This document shows, piece by piece, positions 8,071 to 15,747 of a stretch of 56,546 nt of DNA. Under the pieces are notes generated by a model that ran no database searches, was not told the DNA's origin, and saw only the letters and a program-made list of their open reading frames with translations. The DNA comes from Lachnoclostridium sp. GTDB lineage: Bacteria; Bacillota; Clostridia; Lachnospirales; Lachnospiraceae. The position numbers and the translations under genes were made by a program. The stretch covers positions 1 to 56,546 of the forward strand of contig JAETRR010000029.1 of assembly GCA_021770065.1 (NCBI GenBank), in the 5' to 3' direction. Numbering within the stretch: position 1 is the first letter of the stretch; each line of letters opens with the position of its first letter.

Positions 8071-8930
8071 GAAAACTGATAAAGCATGAATTCAGGGCCG
8101 TGAACCGGCTGATGCTCCCTCTGCACCTGGGGCTGATTGTCATTACCATTATCGGGCGCTTTTACGTTCAGTTTGTAATGAACCGGGAGCACGTAAACTA
8201 CAGCAGCTATTCCCTTCGTATGTGGGAAGGGATTGTGGATGTAATGCTTGTTTCCGCTTACGTCATTGCGCTGATTGCCATTTTCATCATCACCTGGTTA
8301 TACCTGGATATTCTCCGTTTCCGCAAAAATCTCTTTACGGATGAAGGATATCTGATGCATACCCTTCCGGCCTCCGCAGCGCAGCATATCTTTACCAAGC
8401 TTGCAGTATCTGCCGTGTGGCAGATCGCGGACGGGATTCTCATCGGCCTTTCGGTCTTTGCCATGGTGCTGAATAAGAGTATTATTGAAGATTTCGGATA
8501 TTTCTGGAATGAGCTGTGGACTTCTTTTCCGCAGATATTCGGGGTGCCGGCCGGAATCGGTATTCCCGTATTCCTTCTTTCCGCGCTGGTGAATACCATT
8601 GCCGGCACACTGATTATCTATATGTGCATTGCCATCGGCCACAGCTTTAACGACCATAAGGTGCTCGCATCCATCGGAATTTATATGGGCTACAAATTTG
8701 TATCCAATCTGATCTCTTCTATCGTTGTTGCTCTGTCAGGCATCAACAGCTTTGGAACCAGGAATGTAAACAGCATTTTCTTCGGAGTGGGAGTCTACAA
8801 CTCCGGCCTGAATGAAACGGCCTATTTCTGGCTCAATACAGGATTTTCTCTTGTATTCTCCCTGGTATTGGGCGTGGGTGCCTTCGTGCTGACCAATCAC
8901 TTTATGACAAAGCGGCTGAATCTGGAATAG
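8064..8930 (+). CDS. ABC-2 type permease subunit
   Basis: A 288-aa membrane protein with six predicted hydrophobic segments, beginning near residues 18-40 and ending with a segment around 255-280. The sequence is of the ABC-2/YtrC-like class with no specific motif. It overlaps the ATPase gene by 7 bp and is the last gene of the three-gene operon; an intrinsic terminator follows at once. The substrate is unknown. Confidence 0.85.
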   Translation: MLGKLIKHEFRAVNRLMLPLHLGLIVITIIGRFYVQFVMNREHVNYSSYSLRMWEGIVDVMLVSAYVIALIAIFIITWLYLDILRFRKNLFTDEGYLMHTLPASAAQHIFTKLAVSAVWQIADGILIGLSVFAMVLNKSIIEDFGYFWNELWTSFPQIFGVPAGIGIPVFLLSALVNTIAGTLIIYMCIAIGHSFNDHKVLASIGIYMGYKFVSNLISSIVVALSGINSFGTRNVNSIFFGVGVYNSGLNETAYFWLNTGFSLVFSLVLGVGAFVLTNHFMTKRLNLE

Positions 8931-8943
8931 AAATGCGCTGCAA

Positions 8944-8986
8944 AAAACCAGGGACTGCCGGAAAGCAAAGCAGCCCCTGGTTTTTT
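8944..8986 (+). terminator. intrinsic terminator of the YtrA-type operon
   Basis: CCAGGGACTGC pairs with GCAGCCCCTGG with one bulge and a short loop, preceded by AAAAAA and followed by TTTTTT (8981-8986). The A- and T-tracts make it usable from both strands, which suits the convergent lipoprotein gene ending at 8990. Confidence 0.88.
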
Positions 8987-8989
8987 AAC

Positions 8990-9505
8990 CTAATCCTCCC
9001 CTGCCTCCCGGCCGAAGACGCAGATGCGGATTCCAACAGCCCGGGCAGCTGTAAGCACCGGCTCAAGCGCCTCGCTGTGGTTGGGATGAATGGCTATCAC
9101 GTCCACATCCTCCGCCACCAGCTCATTGATAAGGAGCATCTGATACTCAATGGGATCCGCTTCGCAGAGAACAAAGCTTCCCGTCAATGCTGCTGCCTCC
9201 AGAGCTTCCTCCTCCGACACGTCGGGAATACGGATCAGAAGCTCTGCTCCCTGTTCCTCTGCCTCTTTCCGAAAGCTTTCTATCAGCTCCTCATTTTCTG
9301 CCCCGTCCCTGCTGGCCAGCACCAGAGCCAGCGTCGGGCGCGCTTCGCCTGCCGCTTCTGCATTCTCCGCACGCATCATAAGCGTTTCCTCACGGCTCTG
9401 CGGTCTGCCGCAGGCTGACAATACCAGGAAAAAAAACAGCGGCAGAAAAAGTTTATGAAGCCTCTTGTACTGCTTTTCTGTCCCTTTTTTATACATCATC
9501 CGCAT
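8990..9505 (-). CDS. lipoprotein with a half periplasmic-binding-protein fold
   Basis: A 171-aa secreted protein: positively charged N-terminus, hydrophobic segment and lipobox LSACG at about residue 30, so it should be a lipid-anchored protein on the outer face of the membrane. Residues 55-165 (TLALVLASRDG, AELLIRIPDVSEEEA, VDVIAIHPNHSEALEP, AARAVGIRICVFG) look like one lobe of a LacI/ribose-binding fold (Peripla_BP_4). The second lobe is absent. The ATG at 9505 overlaps the stop of the methyltransferase gene (TAATG), so it is translationally coupled to it. I found no evidence of a frameshift that would extend it. Its ligand is unknown. Confidence 0.7.
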   Translation of the reverse strand: MRMMYKKGTEKQYKRLHKLFLPLFFFLVLSACGRPQSREETLMMRAENAEAAGEARPTLALVLASRDGAENEELIESFRKEAEEQGAELLIRIPDVSEEEALEAAALTGSFVLCEADPIEYQMLLINELVAEDVDVIAIHPNHSEALEPVLTAARAVGIRICVFGREAGED

Positions 9506-10989
9506 TATATCCTTTCTGTCCCATACCGAATGGCAAACAGCAGACTCTCTTCCTTTCCCCCCATAGGCCACTCCTTCAGAATCCGCATAGCCTTATGTTC
9601 CTTAAGCCGTCTCCGCACAAATACCGGATCGTGGCTGTAAAGCAGCACCAGCCCTCCGGGACATAAAAGCTTCTCGGCCCGGTCAAAAAATTTCTCATAG
9701 AGAAATTCCAGTTCCTGCCCGTTCCTGCTCTTTCCCTTAGCCGGAAAATTCGTCACAATCTCATCAAAGGGATACATGTGGGTAAAATCCCGGAAATCCC
9801 GATGAACATAATGAACGGTCATACGGGCCGTCTCTGTATTCTCTCTTGCTCCCGCAATGGCCGGTTCATAGATATCCACCCCATAGAGGGTGTCCGCATG
9901 AACCCGGTAATTGCGCTCAATCAGCATGGTCCCCACGCCACAGAAAGGATCCAGAACCCTGGCATTCTCTTTCAGATATTCTCCTGCCAGCTCCATAAAA
10001 AGGGCTGCCTGATCCGGGCGGATGGAGGCCGCCACGCTGTTCTTCCGATAGGAGAACCGCCTGTCCGGCAGGGTATATAATTTCACTAAAGGATAAAATC
10101 CCCCTGTCTTCGTCTCCACCAGGCGCAGCTCCAGCTCATAATCCGAGACAGAGTTAATAAGCCGTCCCCCGGTCAGTACCTCCAGCCGCGCAGCCAGCTT
10201 TTTTGTAAACGCACTCCGCTGCTCCAGGGTCATCCGGCTCTTGCATTCAATCCGAAAGTAAAAAGGGCCTTCCCCTTCGTGCAGTGCATCCAGCAAGGGA
10301 AGCAGATCAGAAGCCGCAAGCCCCTCCGCGGCCCGTTCTTTTAAAAGCTCCCCGGCATCCAGACAGAACAAAAGCTCCCGGAAGGTCCGAAGCTTCATAA
10401 GAGACTCCGGGCTGCCCCCCAGCACCTTCACACCTGCCTTCAAAAGCACACACTGTCCCTCCGTAATCTGCCTTAAAGTTATCTCACGGTAGTCCCGATG
10501 GGTAATCAGAACCACATCCGAAGGTCTTGAAAAGCCTGTAAACCTGTGCCGCTTTTGCTTTTCGTACTGTGCCAGTAAAGCGTTCAAGGCACGCAGCTCC
10601 TCCTGACGGTGCTTTCCCGTCTCCAAAGTCTCTTCCTCCGCCAGAAGTTCCTGCTTTCTCTCCCTAAGTCCGTCCAGCAGCTCTCTGCAGTCACATCCTT
10701 TCAGGGCCTCCGGATAAGCGCTTAGCACAAAGCGCTGTGTCTCCGCCCCATAAGCCTCCCACAACGCGTCCCGGCAGACAGGCGTTCCCAGACTGCCGAG
10801 CACCAGAGCCGCATTTTTCCGTACCTTGGCATCCTCGTGGTTAAGCATGGAAAGCAGCACCTCCGGATCCCGGTCGAAAAGCTCCTGCAGCTCTTCAAGC
10901 CCCTGTCCGCTTCTGAGCTCCGCCTTTATGGATATAAGATTCCGGCGGACATCCTCATTTTTTCCGATACATTCAAATTGTTTCCTCAA
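9505..10989 (-). CDS. HEAT-repeat / THUMP-like SAM-dependent methyltransferase
   Basis: About 494 aa. The N-terminal 130 residues hold HEAT-type helical repeats (EVLLSMLNHEDAKVRKNAAL). The middle resembles the region before the catalytic domain of TRM11/RlmL-type RNA methyltransferases. The C-terminal Rossmann domain has motif I DPFCGVGTML and motif IV TNFPAKGKS, in the position of the usual NPPYG of N2-guanine or N6-adenine enzymes. The open frame extends to 11097 but would overlap the GNAT gene by 80 bp. TTG at 10989, with AGGAG 13 nt upstream, is my preferred start but is not certain. A tRNA or rRNA target is inferred. It is followed by the coupled lipoprotein gene. Confidence 0.7.
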   Translation of the reverse strand: MRKQFECIGKNEDVRRNLISIKAELRSGQGLEELQELFDRDPEVLLSMLNHEDAKVRKNAALVLGSLGTPVCRDALWEAYGAETQRFVLSAYPEALKGCDCRELLDGLRERKQELLAEEETLETGKHRQEELRALNALLAQYEKQKRHRFTGFSRPSDVVLITHRDYREITLRQITEGQCVLLKAGVKVLGGSPESLMKLRTFRELLFCLDAGELLKERAAEGLAASDLLPLLDALHEGEGPFYFRIECKSRMTLEQRSAFTKKLAARLEVLTGGRLINSVSDYELELRLVETKTGGFYPLVKLYTLPDRRFSYRKNSVAASIRPDQAALFMELAGEYLKENARVLDPFCGVGTMLIERNYRVHADTLYGVDIYEPAIAGARENTETARMTVHYVHRDFRDFTHMYPFDEIVTNFPAKGKSRNGQELEFLYEKFFDRAEKLLCPGGLVLLYSHDPVFVRRRLKEHKAMRILKEWPMGGKEESLLFAIRYGTERI

Positions 10990-11017
10990 ATCAGTATTTC
11001 CACTCCTCTGAATATCA

Positions 11018-11863
11018 TTAAAATTCCAGCCGGTACCTGCACAAATGCCGCTCCCGGTAATCAAAGCTCTGCTTCTTTTTAAATCCAAGTTTTTCAATCA
11101 GTCCCAGAGAGCCGCTGTTTTCCTGCTCAATATAGGCACTCACACCCGGAAAATCGAGAACCCTCCTGCCGTAAGCCAGTGCTGCCCGGCAGGCCTCCTC
11201 CCCATAGCCCTGTCTGCGGTACTTCTTTCCGATAAGATAGCCCATGTCAATCTCCGTAAAATCCAGGTAATCTGCAATGCCAAAGCCGGCCCGTCCAATC
11301 ATTTCCCGGCTCTTCTTCTCGATAACCACCCACATGCCGAACTGGTAAAGCCCGTACATGTAAGCAATGTAAGCCTTGATCTTCTCTTCCTCCTCCCGCC
11401 GGTTAAGTGCCAGCTCTGGTGAGAGAGCCATGGACGGCTCCTCCTGGTAAAGGGCATTGATCTGATCCAGATCCGACAGGGTCATTTCCCGGATCAGAAG
11501 GCGCTCGGTCTCCGCTATCAGCACCGGAAGTCCCAGAGCCCGGGTATGGACATTCTGAAGAAAGCTCCTGTCTATCTCCTGGAATCCCTCCAGAAGAATC
11601 CGGCAGCCCGACAGATGTTCCCCCGGCAGCGCCGGATTCAGATAACCCACACAGAAAAATCCCAGCTCCAAAGCCATTTTTTCCTCCCGATCTGTCTCAA
11701 CCAGGCACAAAGCCTCCGGTTTCTCGGCTCCCAGATGAGACAGCGCCCTCAAAAAAGCGGCCGGCTCCCGGCACTCCACCTCCACCCAGGGCAGGTTCTC
11801 CTTTGTGAGCGTCTGCTTTAAAAGCTCCGCTCCCGAAACGGCAATCACGATCCCTTTCAGCAT
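11018..11863 (-). CDS. two-domain protein with C-terminal GNAT acetyltransferase
   Basis: 281 aa. Residues 120-281 are a RimJ/RimL-type GNAT domain (ETERLLIREMTLSDL, MIGRAGFGIADYL, acetyl-CoA loop RRQGYGEEAC, IEQENSGSLGLIEKLGFKK). The first 115 residues form a separate domain with a HAD-like GIVIAVSGAELLK opening but without the catalytic DxD pair, so it may be a degenerate HAD-type module. The acceptor is unknown. It is the first gene of a leftward trio with the methyltransferase and lipoprotein genes, and diverges from the cyclophilin gene. Confidence 0.8.
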   Translation of the reverse strand: MLKGIVIAVSGAELLKQTLTKENLPWVEVECREPAAFLRALSHLGAEKPEALCLVETDREEKMALELGFFCVGYLNPALPGEHLSGCRILLEGFQEIDRSFLQNVHTRALGLPVLIAETERLLIREMTLSDLDQINALYQEEPSMALSPELALNRREEEEKIKAYIAYMYGLYQFGMWVVIEKKSREMIGRAGFGIADYLDFTEIDMGYLIGKKYRRQGYGEEACRAALAYGRRVLDFPGVSAYIEQENSGSLGLIEKLGFKKKQSFDYRERHLCRYRLEF

Positions 11864-12005
11864 TTTGCAAAAACTCCTTTACGAATCTTTCCTTTTCCGC
11901 TAAAATAAGATCCGGCACTGTTTCGCTGCACCAGGAAGCCATGCGGTCTGGTTCTTTCCATTCGGAACAGGTCAGTACACTTGAACAAAAAAGGAGAATA
12001 TAAAA

Positions 12006-12527
12006 ATGGCACAAAATCCCGTTATTACTTTTGAAATGGAGGACGGACGTATCTTCAAGGCCGAGCTTTACCCCGACATTGCTCCCAACACCGTCCGCAA
12101 CTTTATAAGCCTCGTTAATAAGGGCTTCTACAATGGTCTTACCTTTCACCGGGTCATCGAAGGCTTTATGATCCAGGGCGGCTGCCCGAACGGAAACGGC
12201 ATGGGAGATCCCGGCTATTCCATCTCCGGAGAGTTCACACAGAACGGATTCTCCAACGAGCTGAAGCATACCCCCGGCGTGCTTTCCATGGCAAGATCCA
12301 TGCATCCCGATTCCGCAGGCTCTCAGTTCTTTGTGATGCACAAGACGAGCCCCCACCTGGACGGCGCTTACGCTGCCTTCGGGAAAGTGACCGAGGGACT
12401 TGAGGTAGTCAATCAGATTGCCGAGACTCCTACGGATTACGGCGACCGGCCCATGACGCCCCAGGTGATGAAGTCCGTAACCGCAGAAACCTTCGGTGTG
12501 GAATATCCGGAACCGGAAACTCTGTAG
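12006..12527 (+). CDS. cyclophilin-type peptidyl-prolyl cis-trans isomerase
   Basis: A 173-aa cytoplasmic cyclophilin (no signal peptide) that speeds proline isomerisation during folding. The active-site motifs are complete: FHRVIEGFMIQGG (catalytic Arg near residue 54), GVLSMARS, SAGSQFFVM and LDGAYAAFGKV. The length matches bacterial single-domain enzymes. AAGGAG is located 11 nt upstream of ATG. It is monocistronic, between divergent GNAT and convergent rarA genes. Confidence 0.94.
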   Translation: MAQNPVITFEMEDGRIFKAELYPDIAPNTVRNFISLVNKGFYNGLTFHRVIEGFMIQGGCPNGNGMGDPGYSISGEFTQNGFSNELKHTPGVLSMARSMHPDSAGSQFFVMHKTSPHLDGAYAAFGKVTEGLEVVNQIAETPTDYGDRPMTPQVMKSVTAETFGVEYPEPETL

Positions 12528-12539
12528 AACCGTGCTCCA

Positions 12540-12609
12540 TAGCGGCCTGCCTTCCTGAAGCGGTATGTTCTTTATAATCTCTGCTGCCCTTTCGGAAGAG
12601 GCCGCTTTT
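12540..12609 (+). terminator. probable intrinsic terminator with a long loop
   Basis: AGCGGCC (12541-12547) pairs with GGCCGCT (12600-12606), and inner CTTCC pairs with GGAAG, followed by TTTTCG. The loop is long (about 40 nt), so confidence is moderate. It is placed between convergent cyclophilin and rarA genes. Confidence 0.5.
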
Positions 12610-12611
12610 CG

Positions 12612-13952
12612 TTATCTCGTTCTCTCTGTCTCCTTCGCACAGCCTTTTATCTTTTTAAAATAATCCCGGATTTCCTTCTCATACCCGTTTTCCGAAGGCT
12701 CATAAAATACCTCTCCCTCAATCTCGGACGGAAGATACTGCTGCTCCACATAGTGATTAGGATAATCATGGGCGTATTTATACCCGGTTCCGTGTCCCAG
12801 CTTCTTCGCTCCCGGGTAATGGGCATCCTGAAGATGGGCCGGAACACTGGTACGGCAGTTTTTTACCGACTCCATGGCCTTGCCGATAGCATTCACCGCC
12901 GAATTGCTCTTGGGCGCGCAGGCCACATAGGCAGCCGCCTGGGCTAAGATGATCTGGGCTTCCGGAAAGCCGATGCGCTCCACGGCCTGAGCCGCAGACA
13001 CTGCCACCGTCAGCGCCATCGGATCCGCATTTCCCACATCCTCCGAGGCACAGATCATAATCCTTCTGGCAATAAACCGCTCATCCTCCCCGGCATAAAT
13101 CATTTTGGCCAGATAATAAACCGCTGCGTCCGGATCCGAACCCCGCATGCTTTTGATAAAGGCGGAGATGGTATCGTAATGGTTGTCCCCTGTCTTATCG
13201 TACCGGACCACGCGCTTCTGAATACACTCGGAAATCACCTCTCTGGTGAGATGAATTTTTCCGTCCTCACCCTTTTCCGTGGTCAGAATTCCAAGCTCCA
13301 CTGCATTGAGGGCGGCCCTTGCGTCGCCGCCTGCGATATCTGCCAGAAAATCTGCCGCTTCCTCCGTTATCTCCGCCCCGTAAGCGCCCATGCCCCGTTC
13401 CGAATCATAGACGGCCCGGTGAATCAGTTCCTTCACTGCTTCCGGCTCCAGCGCCTTCAGTTCAAAGACCACGGAACGGGAAAGCAGCGCCCCGTTTACC
13501 TCGAAGTAAGGATTTTCCGTTGTGGCACCTATGAGAATGACCGTACCGTCCTCCACAAAGGGGAGCAGATAATCCTGCTGTCCTTTATTAAAGCGGTGAA
13601 TCTCGTCCACAAAGAGAATCGTCTTCCTCCCATACATCCCCAGATTGTCCTTTGCCTGGGAAACCACGGCCTCCATATCCTTCTTTCCTGCCACCGTAGC
13701 ATTTAACTGGGTAAAGCTGGCCCTGGTCGTGTTGGCAATCACCCGAGCAATGGTCGTCTTTCCCGTTCCCGGAGGGCCGTAAAAAATGAGAGAACTCAGC
13801 TTATCCGCTTTGATAGCCCGGTAAAGCAGCTTGTCCTTCCCCAGGATATGCTGCTGCCCTACAATCTCCTCAAGAGTCCGCGGGCGCAGCCGGGAGGCCA
13901 GGGGGGCCTCCTGTTCCAGTGTATTTTCCCGCATATAGTCAAACAAATCCAT
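12612..13952 (-). CDS. rarA: replication-associated recombination protein RarA (MgsA)
   Basis: A 446-aa clamp-loader-like AAA+ ATPase acting at stalled replication forks. Walker A GPPGTGKTT near residue 59, Walker B ILFVDEIHRFNK near 113, sensor 1 GATTENPYF, and arginine-finger region ALLSRS. The C-terminal tetramerisation/MgsA domain carries DPDAAVYYLAKMIYAGED, and PLP-like DYPNHYVEQQYLP stands near the end. The length is standard. The start has a GGAGG site. It is followed 37 bp downstream by the deacetylase gene end of the neighbouring unit, in the same direction. Confidence 0.95.
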   Translation of the reverse strand: MDLFDYMRENTLEQEAPLASRLRPRTLEEIVGQQHILGKDKLLYRAIKADKLSSLIFYGPPGTGKTTIARVIANTTRASFTQLNATVAGKKDMEAVVSQAKDNLGMYGRKTILFVDEIHRFNKGQQDYLLPFVEDGTVILIGATTENPYFEVNGALLSRSVVFELKALEPEAVKELIHRAVYDSERGMGAYGAEITEEAADFLADIAGGDARAALNAVELGILTTEKGEDGKIHLTREVISECIQKRVVRYDKTGDNHYDTISAFIKSMRGSDPDAAVYYLAKMIYAGEDERFIARRIMICASEDVGNADPMALTVAVSAAQAVERIGFPEAQIILAQAAAYVACAPKSNSAVNAIGKAMESVKNCRTSVPAHLQDAHYPGAKKLGHGTGYKYAHDYPNHYVEQQYLPSEIEGEVFYEPSENGYEKEIRDYFKKIKGCAKETERTR

Positions 13953-13990
13953 GTTCCCGTTATTCCTCCGCCTTAGAAACCGTCATTTCC

Positions 13991-14758
13991 TTACTCTAAT
14001 ATCAGTTCATCCGCGGTCACGAATTCATACCCCTCTGCCTGCAGCAGATCAATAATCCGAAGAGCCGCTTTCACAGTGCTGTCATAAGAATCATGCATTA
14101 AGATAATATCATTTTCTTCAATTTTCGTCACTACCTTTTGAACAATCTGGTTCTCATTTTTCGTGGTCCAGTCCAGAGTATCCACCGACCAGAAAACGGG
14201 AATCATCATAACCTCGCACTCCAGCTCTTTGTCCCAGCTGCCAAAAGGCGGACGGATATATTCCACAGGCTGTCCGGTGATGGCTGTAATTTTTTCACTG
14301 GTATCCAGAATCTCCCGGCACGCCTCGTTCTGGGAAAGCTTTGTAATGTCTACATGGTAATAAGTATGATTTCCAATGAGATGGCCTTCCTCTGCCATCC
14401 GCCTGATAATGTCTTCCCGGCCCTCTATATTTTGTCCCAAAAGAAAAAAGGTTGCCTTTACATTCCGCTCTGCCAGGCCGTCAAGAAGTTCCTCTGTGTA
14501 ACGGGGATGGGGGCCGTCGTCAAAAGTCAGAGCTATCTTTTTCGTCTCTGTGTACTGCTCCTCCCCGGACGGAATACCGGAAGGTTCTTCCTCCCCGGAG
14601 GCATCTCCCATTGTCACGGCTCTCCCTCTCTCTTCCAGTCTGTCCCGTATACCGGCCGCCGCTCCCACTGCCGCAAGGCCAATCATGCCTGCCAGAAGCC
14701 CTCTCTTCCACGCCGGAATACCGGCTGTCCTTTCCTTTCTCACTTCGGATGCTCCCAA
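13991..14758 (-). CDS. membrane-anchored polysaccharide deacetylase
   Basis: A 255-aa NodB-fold enzyme that removes acetyl groups from a surface polysaccharide or peptidoglycan. A hydrophobic segment at about 19-37 anchors it facing out. Motif 1 TFDDGPH, motif 2 GNHTYYH (zinc His pair), motif 3 RPPFGS, motif 4 SVDTLDW and motif 5 ILMHDS are all present, so it should be active. The start is TTG at 14758, with GAGG spaced 8 nt before it; another ATG nearby is out of frame. Between the anchor and the domain is an acidic linker of about 30 residues. Confidence 0.88.
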   Translation of the reverse strand: MGASEVRKERTAGIPAWKRGLLAGMIGLAAVGAAAGIRDRLEERGRAVTMGDASGEEEPSGIPSGEEQYTETKKIALTFDDGPHPRYTEELLDGLAERNVKATFFLLGQNIEGREDIIRRMAEEGHLIGNHTYYHVDITKLSQNEACREILDTSEKITAITGQPVEYIRPPFGSWDKELECEVMMIPVFWSVDTLDWTTKNENQIVQKVVTKIEENDIILMHDSYDSTVKAALRIIDLLQAEGYEFVTADELILE

Positions 14759-14810
14759 ACATGTTTCCTCATTAATCCTAATATATGCAGAAGGGAGCCG
14801 TTACAGAAGA

Positions 14811-14849
14811 AAGGTGTCGGAAAAGTCAGCCAACTTATTTCCAACACCT
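14811..14849 (-). terminator. intrinsic terminator after the DUF6442-like gene
   Basis: On the minus strand GGTGTTGGAAA pairs with TTTCCGACACC, followed by TTTCTTCTGT. It begins right at the stop codon of the 14849-15295 gene. Confidence 0.7.
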
Positions 14850-15295
14850 CAGTTATTGTCAGAATCCTGCTCCTCCCCGTCCGTCCCCTCAAACTCCGGA
14901 CGGAATCTGCGCTTCCATTGTGCCGAGATTATATAGATCAGAAGCGGAAAAATGCTGCTGTTGGCATTCTCTGCATCCCCCATGCCGATGATCCAGTACA
15001 GGACTGCTCCGATTCCCACCACGTCCAATGCCAGTATCTTCATAAAGCCGGTTTTCTGACCAACGGTCATCCCCTCGAATATTCCAAGGCGGTAAGGCTC
15101 CACAAAATCATTCAGTACCGCATAGGCCGCTACAAAGACCATCAGCATTGCCTGAAAAACAACGATGCTTAAATTCTTGGTAATCGTTGCATAAAGCACA
15201 TAAACGCCAATCACCAGCGTAATTCCGACAACCGCTCTGGTGGTAGTCCTCTGCACCTGCCTTCTCTTTTCCGGATCTATCACTCGTCTTTCCAT
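14849..15295 (-). CDS. four-TM membrane protein, DUF6442-like
   Basis: 148 aa with four hydrophobic stretches (about residues 20-38, 45-65, 82-102, 110-125), a basic N-terminus (RRVIDPEKRRQVQR) and an acidic C-tail (FEGTDGEEQDSDNN). Function unknown. The family assignment rests on general resemblance only. A clear GGAG site precedes the ATG. It is monocistronic with its own terminator. Confidence 0.65.
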   Translation of the reverse strand: MERRVIDPEKRRQVQRTTTRAVVGITLVIGVYVLYATITKNLSIVVFQAMLMVFVAAYAVLNDFVEPYRLGIFEGMTVGQKTGFMKILALDVVGIGAVLYWIIGMGDAENANSSIFPLLIYIISAQWKRRFRPEFEGTDGEEQDSDNN

Positions 15296-15312
15296 TCGTT
15301 TTCTCCTAGTAT

Positions 15313-15412
15313 CTCTTCATACTGCTGCGCAGCAGCATGAAAGGGTAAAGTCATTTCGGCACGCATTTAATGAGAGAAGCTTTCATTCAAAAAGGCTCTC
15401 TTGCTGCCGCCT
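15313..15412. repeat. degenerate palindromic intergenic repeat (family 2), second copy
   Basis: CTGCTGCGCAGCAG at 15322-15335 is a palindrome; GAAAGGGTAAAGTCA follows. Then GAGAGAAGCTTTCATTC is partly complementary to AAAAAGGCTCTC. The same segments, rearranged, occur at 4190-4340, and the first one also at 32762-32794. The DNA from 15413 to 15518 is AT-rich with no gene. Confidence 0.55.
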
Positions 15413-15518
15413 CATATTTTTAAGTGTAACAGAAATAAGATATACTTGCAAGTTTTCCCTTTTTGTTGTTAAATAAAAATACCAAAAACCAATAATATTT
15501 AAAACAGGAGTTGATATC

Positions 15519-15692
15519 GTGATTCCCAAAGACCCGTTTATGCTTTTAAGCTGGATCAATATGCAGCTTCGGGATTACTACCCGAGCCTGGATGAGCTGT
15601 GCGGCAGTCTTGATTTGGAGCGCAAGTCCCTGGAAATCACTTTGGGCGGAATTGATTTCCAATATGATCCGGAAAGCAACAGCTTTGTATAA
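15519..15692 (+). CDS. small DUF4250-family protein
   Basis: A 57-aa protein starting with GTG at 15519, with CAGGAG 8 nt upstream. It reads VIPKDPFMLLSWINMQ near its start and DYYPSLDELC after it, the hallmark PKDPFMLLS...RDYYPSLDEL pattern of DUF4250, a family of short helical proteins common in Clostridia. The usual initiator there is Met, and GTG gives the same residue. The C-terminal part (GIDFQYDPESNSF) also fits. Function unknown. It is convergent with mglC. Confidence 0.85.
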   Translation: MIPKDPFMLLSWINMQLRDYYPSLDELCGSLDLERKSLEITLGGIDFQYDPESNSFV

Positions 15693-15697
15693 AGCCT

Positions 15698-15733
15698 GAA
15701 ACAGCGGCCGGAATCTCTTCCAACCGCTGTTTC
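15698..15733. terminator. hairpin between DUF4250 and mglC ends
   Basis: GAAACAGCGG (15698-15707) pairs perfectly with CCGCTGTTTC (15724-15733). No good T-run follows on either strand, so it may be a 3'-end stabiliser rather than an efficient terminator. Confidence 0.5.
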
Positions 15734-15747
15734 CGTCGTCCAAAATC

